Both the position numbers and the translations under genes were made by a program. Under the pieces are notes generated by a model, which did no database searches, was not told where the DNA came from, and saw nothing but the letters and a program-made list of their open reading frames with translations. From Bacilli bacterium (GTDB taxonomy: Bacteria > Bacillota_I > Bacilli_A > ML615J-28 > CAG-313), in assembly GCA_017411715.1 (NCBI GenBank), contig JAFQPO010000009.1:62001-126000 (forward strand): 64,000 nt of DNA, read 5' to 3'. Below, piece after piece: positions 33,720 to 41,550 of this stretch. The first letter of the stretch is position 1. Each line of letters begins with the position of its first letter.

Positions 33720-34445
33720 ATGAATAAACTAGAGGCAATTAAAGAAATATTAGAAAAAAATGAAAATACAAATAACTATTCAATTGGCACTAAAAAAGAA
33801 AAAACTATTCATAAGTTTTTAAAATACTATATATGTAGTGATTCAACTAACCATGAAATTAAAATAGCCAACTATTATGTCGACTGTTTTTATAATGGAA
33901 TGATATATGAAATCCAAACTAGATCTTTTAATGCTTTTAGAGAAAAGATTAGTGTTTTACTTAAAGAACACCCTCTAACTATCGTTTATCCAATTAGCTA
34001 TCAAAAACAAATTTTCAACACCCAAGATGGTGAGATTGTTTCAACAAGAAAATCTCCTAAAAAAACTCACCCTCTTTCAATATGCGAAGAGTTATATAAA
34101 ATTAAACCACTTCTTACTAACCCTAACCTCCACTTAATGATTATTGCTATGAATACAAATGAATATAGATATTATAGATTAAATAGATATAAACAACTAA
34201 GAACTTCTAGAATAGATCAAACTCCTACTGAAATAGTAAATGAATATAAAATTAATAATTTATCTGATTTAAAAGATCTTCTACCAAAAACATTACCAGA
34301 AAGATTTACCACAAAAGATTTAATGAAGCATACAAAGACTTCAAAAAAAGTAGTTGGATGTATTGCTAATGTTTTAAATCATTTAGATATTATTACTAAA
34401 GTAGATAAAATAGGTAACAGCTTTGTATATGAAATTAAAAAATGA
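33720..34445 (+). CDS. PD-(D/E)XK-like protein with winged-helix tail (DUF8091-like)
   Basis: 241 residues. The N-terminal half has E27 (KKEKTIHKFLK), D55 (NYYVDCF) and E64-x-Q66 (YEIQTRSF), the E-D-ExQ pattern of PD-(D/E)XK nucleases with Gln in place of Lys. Then come VYPISYQK, RKSPKK and RI/PTEIVNEY-like segments conserved in a Firmicutes family I recall as DUF8091. The C-terminus (about 195-241) looks like a winged helix (FTTKDLMKHTKTSKKVVGCI). No experimental function is known to me; DNA binding or cleavage is inferred. It ends with UGA inside its terminator hairpin. Confidence 0.7.
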   Translation: MNKLEAIKEILEKNENTNNYSIGTKKEKTIHKFLKYYICSDSTNHEIKIANYYVDCFYNGMIYEIQTRSFNAFREKISVLLKEHPLTIVYPISYQKQIFNTQDGEIVSTRKSPKKTHPLSICEELYKIKPLLTNPNLHLMIIAMNTNEYRYYRLNRYKQLRTSRIDQTPTEIVNEYKINNLSDLKDLLPKTLPERFTTKDLMKHTKTSKKVVGCIANVLNHLDIITKVDKIGNSFVYEIKK

Positions 34446-34478
34446 GTTAGCATTTTGCTAACTCGTTTTTATTTTTTT
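34436..34478. terminator. Bidirectional terminator
   Basis: GAGTTAGCA-TTT-TGCTAACTC hairpin (34444-34464) between convergent genes, with T-rich flanks on both strands. Confidence 0.85.
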
Positions 34479-35335
34479 GAAAATCTTCTTATTATCTTAC
34501 CAACTATAGTTGCAATAATAAACGCAATTAAATTTACAATAACAATACTTGCGGCTGATGAATATTGATAAAATGCAAAGAATGCAATTATAAAACATAA
34601 TGCGGAAATGATAGCTGAAGACCAAACAACTTTTTTAAAATTATTAAATAGTTTCATTGATGTAAGTGCAGGGAAGATTATAATACTAGAGATTAAAAGT
34701 GTCCCCATAATACGCATTCCAAAAACAATAATAACAGCAGTTAATATTGAAAGAATAGTATTAAATGTTTTTGTATGTAATCCAATAGCTTTCGCAAATG
34801 ATTCATCAAAAGTTACAGCAAATATATGATTACTAAAACATAAGAATAAACCTATTACCACCGCTGCAACACCACAACATATATACATTTGTGTTGTAGT
34901 AACAGTCGTAATACTACCAAACATATATTTACTAATATCAGCTGATGTACCGCCTGTTAAGTTTATTGCAAGATAACCAATTGCTAAAGCACTACTTGCG
35001 ATTAAAGCAATTGATGCATCTCCTTTAATCTTTTTACTTTCACCTAATCGCAAAAGAATATAAGCAACAATAATTACTAAAGGTATCGCAACTAAATATT
35101 CCCATCCAGTTTTATCAATAGAAACATTTAAATGAGCATCTAAGAATGTATTAGCAGCAAGGGCTAAACTAAATGCGCCAAAGCCAACATGTGATAAACC
35201 ATCACCTATCATTGAAAATCTCTTAAGAACTAAGATTACACCTACCATTGAAGCAGATACAGAAAGTAATACCCCCGCAATAATTGCTTCTGGCATGAAT
35301 TTAATAATGTTAGAAATATCAGTTAGCCAATTCAT
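34469..35335 (-). CDS. znuB: Zinc ABC transporter permease ZnuB-like
   Basis: 288 residues with about eight membrane segments, ABC-3 family (ZnuB/AdcB/MntB type). GDGLSHVGFGAFSLAL (about 37-52) is the conserved family stretch, and the loop near IGLHTKTFNT contacts the ATPase. It overlaps the ATPase gene by 17 bases and is the last gene of the fur-znuACB unit. Confidence 0.92.
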   Translation of the reverse strand: MNWLTDISNIIKFMPEAIIAGVLLSVSASMVGVILVLKRFSMIGDGLSHVGFGAFSLALAANTFLDAHLNVSIDKTGWEYLVAIPLVIIVAYILLRLGESKKIKGDASIALIASSALAIGYLAINLTGGTSADISKYMFGSITTVTTTQMYICCGVAAVVIGLFLCFSNHIFAVTFDESFAKAIGLHTKTFNTILSILTAVIIVFGMRIMGTLLISSIIIFPALTSMKLFNNFKKVVWSSAIISALCFIIAFFAFYQYSSAASIVIVNLIAFIIATIVGKIIRRFSKK

Positions 35336-36017
35336 TATTTTGACCTCCTAATTTCTTATATTCACAAGGTGTACCAACAAATTTAACAGTTCCATCTACA
35401 TAAACCACTTTATTAACATGTTTTAAAGCAGTTTCAACATCATGAGAAATCATTACAATAGTCACACCATATTCTGAATTAATTTTCGCTAGGGTATGAT
35501 ATAAGTGATTAGTTACATGAATATCAAGTGCATTAAATGGTTCATCTAGGAATAATACTTTTTCACTTGAACAAAGTGCTCTCGCAAGAAGTGTTCTTTG
35601 GCGTTCCCCACCAGATAATTCTCTAAATGACTTATGTATAATATCTTCAATTTCTAAAGTCTTAATATATCTCATCGCAATTGCACGTTCTTCTTTGTTA
35701 TAAGACGCTCTAATACCTAAACGATTAATACAACCTGAAATTACAACTTCAAAAACAGTTGCGGGGAAATCTGATTTAGCTTTTATTTCTTGTGGTAAAT
35801 ATCCAACAGAAGTTTTCTTTAATGAAGAATCATAAACAATTTTACCGCCTAATGGTTGAGCAAGACGAAGCATTGTTTTAATAAGTGTACTTTTTCCACT
35901 ACCATTATCACCAATAATACAAATAAATTCACCGGAATTTATATCCAAATTAACATCTGATAAAATTGGTTTACCATAGTAACCTACTTTTAAGTTACGA
36001 CAACTAATTAAACTCAT
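35319..36017 (-). CDS. znuC: Zinc ABC transporter ATPase ZnuC-like
   Basis: 232 residues. Walker A GDNGSGKST (about 36-44), signature LSGGERQR, Walker B VLFLDEP and the SHD His switch are all intact, so this is an active ATPase. Manganese importers have similar ATPases; zinc is inferred from the His-rich binding protein and the linked Fur-type regulator. Stop codon UGA. Confidence 0.92.
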   Translation of the reverse strand: MSLISCRNLKVGYYGKPILSDVNLDINSGEFICIIGDNGSGKSTLIKTMLRLAQPLGGKIVYDSSLKKTSVGYLPQEIKAKSDFPATVFEVVISGCINRLGIRASYNKEERAIAMRYIKTLEIEDIIHKSFRELSGGERQRTLLARALCSSEKVLFLDEPFNALDIHVTNHLYHTLAKINSEYGVTIVMISHDVETALKHVNKVVYVDGTVKFVGTPCEYKKLGGQNNELAN

Positions 36018-36943
36018 AGTAACCCCCTTTCTAAATTTTTAATATTTTGTTCTATTATTTCAAAATATGTAATACCTCTATTAAAATCCAAGAAGTTTAC
36101 ATTATGTCCTGAATGTAATACTAATATCTCCGCATTAGTATCTTTAATAATAGCTTCCGCCATCGCTGTGTCAGCCATTAATTCTTTTACATATATGACA
36201 GGAATATTTTTTTCTTTAATTTGTTTATTCATATCAATAATGATTGAAATAGATGGATCTACTTCCATTGAACAAGTATCATAAGCTGAAACTACATCAA
36301 ATTCAAATTGATCAAATAAGTATAAAAACGAAAAAGGTGCTCCAAAGAAGATTTCGTTTCTTACTGCCTTTTCTTTAATTTGCGCAATTTTATTAATATA
36401 TTCATCTAATTTATTTTGATACTTAAGCATATTAATTTGATACATCGTTTTATTAACTGGATCTATTTTAATTAATGCATCACATATATCTTCAATGATA
36501 TACTTACAATATTCTAAATTTGTCCACACATGAGTATCAAAGTCACTATGACTATGATTATGATGGTGGTCTTCATCATGAATTTCATGAACTGATTCTA
36601 AGTGAATCCTTTTATCATCTAAGATTTCTAACACATGATTTTCTTCCGTAAGTTGATCAAGTACACCACTTGCCCAAGTTTCTACGTCACGACCTGTTAA
36701 AACAAATAATGTCGATTGTCTAATTTCTAATACATCTTCAACTGACGGGTCATATGAATGTGCATCTTGTCCAGGATTTAATACTAATTTAACATCATAT
36801 TCTTTATCAACCAAATGTTTAGCCATATCATAATATGGGAATAATGTTGTTGCGATAGTCTTTTTAATTGGTAACTTTTCATCGCAACTAAATAAAACTA
36901 AACTAAATAACAATACTATTATTACTGCACTAATCTTCTTCAT
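36014..36943 (-). CDS. znuA: Zinc-binding lipoprotein ZnuA/AdcA-like
   Basis: 309 residues from ATG 36943. Signal and lipobox LVLFSC (Cys near 20), then the cluster A-1 fold. Between residues about 115 and 140 is a His/Asp-rich loop (HEIHDEDHHHNHSHSDFDTH), the zinc-capturing loop of ZnuA/AdcA proteins, preceded by the first ligand region. It delivers zinc to the permease. It overlaps the regulator gene by 14 bases; the frame opens 22 codons earlier but that would lack a signal peptide start. Confidence 0.93.
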   Translation of the reverse strand: MKKISAVIIVLLFSLVLFSCDEKLPIKKTIATTLFPYYDMAKHLVDKEYDVKLVLNPGQDAHSYDPSVEDVLEIRQSTLFVLTGRDVETWASGVLDQLTEENHVLEILDDKRIHLESVHEIHDEDHHHNHSHSDFDTHVWTNLEYCKYIIEDICDALIKIDPVNKTMYQINMLKYQNKLDEYINKIAQIKEKAVRNEIFFGAPFSFLYLFDQFEFDVVSAYDTCSMEVDPSISIIIDMNKQIKEKNIPVIYVKELMADTAMAEAIIKDTNAEILVLHSGHNVNFLDFNRGITYFEIIEQNIKNLERGLL

Positions 36944-37358
36944 GATGATTATCCTCTTTCTTTTGACAATCTTGACATTCACCATATAATGTAATATTAG
37001 CTTCATCAATTAAAAAATTATGATTCTCTTGTAAATGACGACAGACATTCTCTAAATCTGAGCAATCTGTATTTACTATTTTGCCACACGATGTGCATTT
37101 TAATATATATTTTTTACAAGTAGATTCGATATATTGATAACTAGCTTTTGTTTCATTTTGGAAAAGAATCTTTTTAACAATTGACTGTTCAACTAGACAA
37201 TCCAAATAGCGATAAAGTGTAGCTCGACTAACAACTTCTTCTTTTTTGTTTAATCCATATAAGATTTCATCAGCTGTAAGATATACGTCTTTATGTTTTT
37301 TTAAATACGATAAGATATATTCTTTTTGTTTGGTGTTATAACTCTTTGCGTGTTCCAT
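36930..37358 (-). CDS. Fur-family regulator, probably Zur
   Basis: 142 residues. A winged helix with SRATLYRYLDCL (about 44-55), then the dimer/metal domain with structural zinc Cys pairs KCTSCG and GECQDC, and a charged His-containing tail (KKEDNHHEED). Linkage to znuACB in one overlapping operon suggests the zinc sensor Zur, regulating its own operon. Metal preference cannot be proven from sequence. Confidence 0.85.
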   Translation of the reverse strand: MEHAKSYNTKQKEYILSYLKKHKDVYLTADEILYGLNKKEEVVSRATLYRYLDCLVEQSIVKKILFQNETKASYQYIESTCKKYILKCTSCGKIVNTDCSDLENVCRHLQENHNFLIDEANITLYGECQDCQKKEDNHHEED

Positions 37359-37396
37359 AATACCTCCAAATTGAAAATGAGTCTTAATTTAATTTT

Positions 37397-37425
37397 ATTA
37401 TACATCAAATCGACAAAAAAGTCAA
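37397..37425 (-). promoter_or_regulatory. Promoter of the fur-znuACB operon
   Basis: TTGACT (37425-37420), 17 bp, TATAAT (37402-37397) on the minus strand. An imperfect inverted repeat, TAATAAAATTAAATTA (37400-37385), begins at the -10 and is a candidate operator, but it is AT-only and may be chance. Confidence 0.65.
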
Positions 37426-37426
37426 A

Positions 37427-37466
37427 TAAAAAAAGTCATAAGTTTCATATATTACTTATGACTTTT
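37427..37466 (-). terminator. Terminator after the TPR gene
   Basis: AAAAGTCATAAGT / ACTTATGACTTTT hairpin followed by U-rich sequence, between the TPR gene and the fur promoter. Confidence 0.85.
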
Positions 37467-37470
37467 ATTT

Positions 37471-38484
37471 TTATTGAATTTGGCTTACAGAAGCACTTAA
37501 CATAAAGTACTCATCATTAAAGATATCTTCTTTAATTTTAGTAAATTCATCTTTAATTTCTTTTTTGAATGATTGAACTTTTTCAAAAAATTGATTATCA
37601 AAAGCCGACATCACAGTAGCACTAGGTCCAAATTGTACATTCTCTGTCATTAATATCTCATTTATTTTATCTGGTTCATTATCTAAAGAAATAATACATT
37701 TTTTAGAAACAATTTGTTTTAGTGGTTCATTAAATTTAGTACTTCTAAAATGAGTTGATAAAGTTAAGCATGCTAAAGCCACCAAATCGTCATTACGTTT
37801 AGCAAAATATAAACCTAGTAAATAATATGCTTTCATAAAGTCTTCTTTTAAATAAGCATATTCTAAAGCTTCTCTAACTGCATTATGTGCAAGAAGCGGT
37901 TCTTTTAATTCATCATAAATACCAGCTTTTAAAAATATCATTTCAAAACTTGTTGGATCATATTGACATGCTCTATTAATTGCTTCAAGTGCCCCTTCAA
38001 AATCTTTTTCCATCATCTTGCAATATGCAAGTTGATAGAAATAAATTGAAACAGGTTCTTCATATTGTTGAATTAGTTTTGTTTGTTCATATTTAGTCGC
38101 AAATAAAACTAGTTCAAAAGGTTTCGCAAAAGCATACCATTCTTTACCCTCACTTCTTTTAAAAGGGAATGTTTTAATTAAGTGTTCTAACACTAAAGAT
38201 GCTTCTTTGAATTTTTTGTTTTTAATGTGATCAACCGCAAGCTGATGATCACTTCTTCTTTTTTTAACACCTTGTTTGATTAGTTCTTTAAACTTTTCAA
38301 CATCTTCACCAGATAAATAACCTTTAAAGAAATCATATATCGCAACAACTACATTTTGAGCATCTTCTTGCTCTCTATAGTATTTAATCTTAGACATAAT
38401 ATATTTAAAATTTTCTTCAAAGTTATCTGTTAGATGCATTTCAATTTCATTTAAAATTTGTTGAATATCTTCTTTTGTATACAT
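37471..38484 (-). CDS. TPR-type protein of unknown function
   Basis: 337 residues, helical. Tetratricopeptide-like repeats are visible around 140-215 (YFYQLAYCKMMEKDFEGALE, AINRACQYDPTSFEMIFLKA). No signal peptide or catalytic motif. It overlaps the upstream HAD gene by one base, so they are translated together. Probably a protein-interaction partner of its neighbours. Confidence 0.7.
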   Translation of the reverse strand: MYTKEDIQQILNEIEMHLTDNFEENFKYIMSKIKYYREQEDAQNVVVAIYDFFKGYLSGEDVEKFKELIKQGVKKRRSDHQLAVDHIKNKKFKEASLVLEHLIKTFPFKRSEGKEWYAFAKPFELVLFATKYEQTKLIQQYEEPVSIYFYQLAYCKMMEKDFEGALEAINRACQYDPTSFEMIFLKAGIYDELKEPLLAHNAVREALEYAYLKEDFMKAYYLLGLYFAKRNDDLVALACLTLSTHFRSTKFNEPLKQIVSKKCIISLDNEPDKINEILMTENVQFGPSATVMSAFDNQFFEKVQSFKKEIKDEFTKIKEDIFNDEYFMLSASVSQIQ

Positions 38485-39335
38485 TACTCTTTATCCTTCA
38501 TAAATTCTCTTTGTTCATGAGATATTTGAGCAAGTATTGAAGTTGTAGCCATTTTATCAATTATTAATTTAATAATTCTATCAAGTTCAGAGTCTTTTGA
38601 ATAATCAGCTTCGCATATAAAATTAACACGATTATCTTTTAGAAGAACTTCTGTTTTTGATTTTTGAGATTTTTGATATATAGCTATTGATTGCCCACCA
38701 TATTGTTTAACTAGTTTCATACAAGGAACATCAGTTAATCCATCCCCAATATAAATCATATTACGATATGGTATTCTTCTATCATCATCTTCAATATTTC
38801 TATTTAATTTAACATCATCCATTACATCTAAAACACCTTTAGAAATTCTAAATAAGTATTGTGTTTTTGTTGTATAGTTAACAGCTCTTTGTGGCCAGTC
38901 AGCGTTTCCACTTGCATTGTAATGGAATTCACAAGCATATATTCTTTTAAATTCTTTAGCAATACTAGTTCCATCAATAATTTCTTTTAATCCTGATGAA
39001 ATAATATAATGTTCTACTTCAACACCAAGACTTTTTCCATATTCATTGATTCTTTTAAACCAAGATTTAACTCCTTTATATAAGATTACATCTTTACCTA
39101 AATTATTAAAAGATTCACGGCTAATAGAAACATCATTCTTTTTAGCTTGTTTTATCATCAAATACATATATGCAAGTATTTTATCCATATCACTTTTATG
39201 AGCAATACGATCTGCTTCGCTCCAAAAATCAGATGCGCTCATACCGATACTTGGAATAAAACTATATTCTTGCATATCTTTTGAACAAAGTGTTTTATCA
39301 AAATCATACATTAAAGCAATAATTGGTTTTGACAT
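38484..39335 (-). CDS. HAD-superfamily phosphatase, phosphoserine-phosphatase-like
   Basis: 283 residues. Motif I YDFDKTL (nucleophile Asp11, acid Asp13), motif II IISSG, and GDGLTDVPC (motif IV) are intact; a large cap domain (about 25-95) lies between. It fits HAD subfamily IB. Substrate unknown. It is cotranscribed with the TPR gene and the fucose-isomerase-like gene (14-base gap), suggesting a small sugar or serine-phosphate pathway, but this is weak inference. Confidence 0.8.
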   Translation of the reverse strand: MSKPIIALMYDFDKTLCSKDMQEYSFIPSIGMSASDFWSEADRIAHKSDMDKILAYMYLMIKQAKKNDVSISRESFNNLGKDVILYKGVKSWFKRINEYGKSLGVEVEHYIISSGLKEIIDGTSIAKEFKRIYACEFHYNASGNADWPQRAVNYTTKTQYLFRISKGVLDVMDDVKLNRNIEDDDRRIPYRNMIYIGDGLTDVPCMKLVKQYGGQSIAIYQKSQKSKTEVLLKDNRVNFICEADYSKDSELDRIIKLIIDKMATTSILAQISHEQREFMKDKE

Positions 39336-39349
39336 ATATACCTCTCAAT

Positions 39350-40534
39350 CTATAGTTTTAAAAAGGCATCTATTAATTCTTTATGATGTCCCTTAACAAC
39401 GATGTGGTGATTACCACAAGGACTAGTTAATAAATACTTTTTAAAACATTCATCTATCTTAATCTTAATTTGTGTTCTGCATAAATTCTTTTCATCTAAG
39501 TTTTCTATTAAAGTTGTTTCATATGCAACATACGATTTTAAATCAGCAGAAAGTTTAAATATTGTAACATCACCCTCAGGAAGAGTACCTTTTATAGCAA
39601 TTCCTTGGTTAGTTTCAAAATGAGTCATAAATGTGTACTTGCTGCACATATCAAATGGTACTGTACAATGTGCTAAAGTTAATTCAGTGTTTGACATATG
39701 TGATGGATTTGCTTGGAAGCTACTTTGATCAAGTAAACATCTAATGATATGCATTGATAAAAGTGATGCTATATCTCCTTCACAAGACGAAGTGTAACCT
39801 TCTTTATTTAAAAGAGCTAAAGCAAGACAAGCAGTAGTTGATGATTTTTCAACTAAATCAAAACAACGTATAGTTAAACCGCTAAGTTTATATTTTTTAA
39901 TTAATGCTTTTAATGCGCCATATACTTTAAATACTTTAGCTACCTCTTTATCACTAAATTTGCCCATTAATTCTCTTAATATTTTGTCATTGCTTGAGAA
40001 GTTAGTAACAACTTCCATTAAGAATTCATCCATCGGAATTGAAACTAATTCAACTCCATATTTATTCATTAGTTTTTCTTCATCAATGCTTGAGGCAATT
40101 AGCCAATCAGATGGTTCACCTATTACACCAAACTTTGTACCTTTTAATTGTTTTTTAGCAGATGCGACAGTTGATAAAAATTTTACTCTGTTTGCTACTT
40201 CTTCAATATCCCCATGAAGTATTTCACATACTTCATTATTATTTTTTAAGAATGTTGCGATTTCAAGTGCAGCAGCTAATGAATTATATTCACCAGTTGT
40301 TAATAAATAATATGGTCCTTCTAATTTTTCATAGGCTTTCTTAAATAAGCCCTCTGTACCACCACTTTTAACAAATATGAAATTAGCATCCATTTCTAAA
40401 GCAGTATTTAGTGTAACTTTTTTAAAAGTGATACCTGATAATTTACCTAATTTAGTTAAATAATTTCTGCCATCATTATTAATACTTTCTTGATTGTAGT
40501 TATCCGCAACGATATGATATACACCTATTTGCAT
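39350..40534 (-). CDS. L-fucose/L-arabinose isomerase-like protein
   Basis: 394 residues, shorter than FucI (about 590). N-terminal Rossmann-like domains contain GEPSDWLIAS; the catalytic-type region has CEGDIASLLSMH (metal Glu/Asp) and later LTLAHCTVP and CGNHHIV His residues, as in the fucose isomerase fold. It may isomerise an aldose or act on a related sugar. No sugar kinase or aldolase is adjacent. Confidence 0.65.
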   Translation of the reverse strand: MQIGVYHIVADNYNQESINNDGRNYLTKLGKLSGITFKKVTLNTALEMDANFIFVKSGGTEGLFKKAYEKLEGPYYLLTTGEYNSLAAALEIATFLKNNNEVCEILHGDIEEVANRVKFLSTVASAKKQLKGTKFGVIGEPSDWLIASSIDEEKLMNKYGVELVSIPMDEFLMEVVTNFSSNDKILRELMGKFSDKEVAKVFKVYGALKALIKKYKLSGLTIRCFDLVEKSSTTACLALALLNKEGYTSSCEGDIASLLSMHIIRCLLDQSSFQANPSHMSNTELTLAHCTVPFDMCSKYTFMTHFETNQGIAIKGTLPEGDVTIFKLSADLKSYVAYETTLIENLDEKNLCRTQIKIKIDECFKKYLLTSPCGNHHIVVKGHHKELIDAFLKL

Positions 40535-40596
40535 ATTTTTGCCCTCCCTTGGTTATTTTTATTATAACATCTTTTTGATTTGGTTTCAAGAAAAAA

Positions 40597-41301
40597 TTAC
40601 TTTTTGCCCCTTAATGCTTTCGCAATTTCCTTTTTTTCAATACTAATTCTATATGATTCTACTATTTTAGAAATAGTTTTATGATAGATAAAAGTATCAT
40701 TTACTTTTTCTTCTAAAAACATAATAACTTTATCGCTATAGTTAATATAACATATTGATAAACACCAAGCAATCGCCATTTTTAGATAATAGTCTGTAAT
40801 TATAACTTTATTCATAACTTCTTCTAATTTAGAAAAAACAACATCAATATAATTATCTTCTAAATAATATGCTAAAAACATTACTATTACAAATCTGTTA
40901 ACATAAACTAAATCACTATCAAGTTTAGATAAGATATATGTCATCATTTTTTCTTTTTCTTTTTTTGTTATTTTAAGTGATGTTGCCAAAGTATCTGTTG
41001 TTGACCAATTATCAAGATATGGTAATACTTTATCAACATATTTAATTACTTCTTCTACGGGATATTTAAGCGATGTAACAACTAAAATATATAACATTAT
41101 TTCTTCAAAGACTCTACTGTTACTTAAGTCTTGTTCTAAAAAAGAAACTAGCTCTTCTTTTTTACTAATTACTTCTTTTGCTAGAGATCTTAATACTGGT
41201 AATCTAACACCTACGATTGGCTTTTTTGATGTTGGAATTAAACTACTTGTAAACTTTAGATAGTTAGTGTCAGAAAGTTTCATTATTTTATCATAATACA
41301 T
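40597..41301 (-). CDS. DNA alkylation repair protein, AlkD-like HEAT repeat
   Basis: 234 residues from ATG 41301, behind GGAGGATATT. The frame continues upstream to 41463 but that part is antisense to nothing and runs through the tRNA, so it is rejected. Features of the AlkD family: GVRLPVLRSLAKEV, DNWSTTDTLA and a set of HEAT-like helices. AlkD removes N3/N7-alkyl purines without base flipping. Catalytic Asp is plausible in the DNWSTTD segment. Confidence 0.85.
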   Translation of the reverse strand: MYYDKIMKLSDTNYLKFTSSLIPTSKKPIVGVRLPVLRSLAKEVISKKEELVSFLEQDLSNSRVFEEIMLYILVVTSLKYPVEEVIKYVDKVLPYLDNWSTTDTLATSLKITKKEKEKMMTYILSKLDSDLVYVNRFVIVMFLAYYLEDNYIDVVFSKLEEVMNKVIITDYYLKMAIAWCLSICYINYSDKVIMFLEEKVNDTFIYHKTISKIVESYRISIEKKEIAKALRGKK

Positions 41302-41322
41302 AAATATCCTCCGATATAAAAA

Positions 41323-41346
41323 AATCGACCCATCAAGAGTCAATCG
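41323..41346 (-). terminator. Probable terminator after tRNA-Gly
   Basis: GATTGACTC-TTGAT-GGGTCGATT stem (with G-U pairs) followed by seven U on the minus strand. It lies between the tRNA and the AlkD-like gene start. A second hairpin AGGGCATTTGCCCT lies before it. Confidence 0.6.
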
Positions 41347-41402
41347 GTTTAGGGCAAATGCCCTATATATATAAACTAAAGGTTTCCCCTTAGGAGTTTT
41401 TC

Positions 41403-41477
41403 TGGAGCGGGTAACCGGGATCGAACCGGCATCTTCGCCATGGCAAGGCGGCATAATAGCCATTATACGATACCCGC
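41403..41477 (-). tRNA. tRNA-Gly (GCC anticodon)
   Basis: 75 bases including an encoded CCA. Acceptor GCGGGTA pairs with TACCCGC; the T-arm has GGTTCGATCC; the anticodon loop is TTGCCAT with GCC. The anticodon stem has one C-A mismatch at its outer pair. It stands alone between a surface-protein gene and the AlkD-like gene. Confidence 0.95.
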
Positions 41478-41550
41478 AAAAAACAATGCAAACTTAATTT
41501 GCATAGGTATTATACCAAAAACAAATTAAGTTTGCAAGTATTTTAAACTA

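Noticed and set aside
41302-41463. N-terminal extension of the AlkD-like frame through the tRNA-Gly region
   Set aside because: The strong ribosome binding site is just before ATG 41301, the extension has no family match, and it crosses the tRNA and its terminator.
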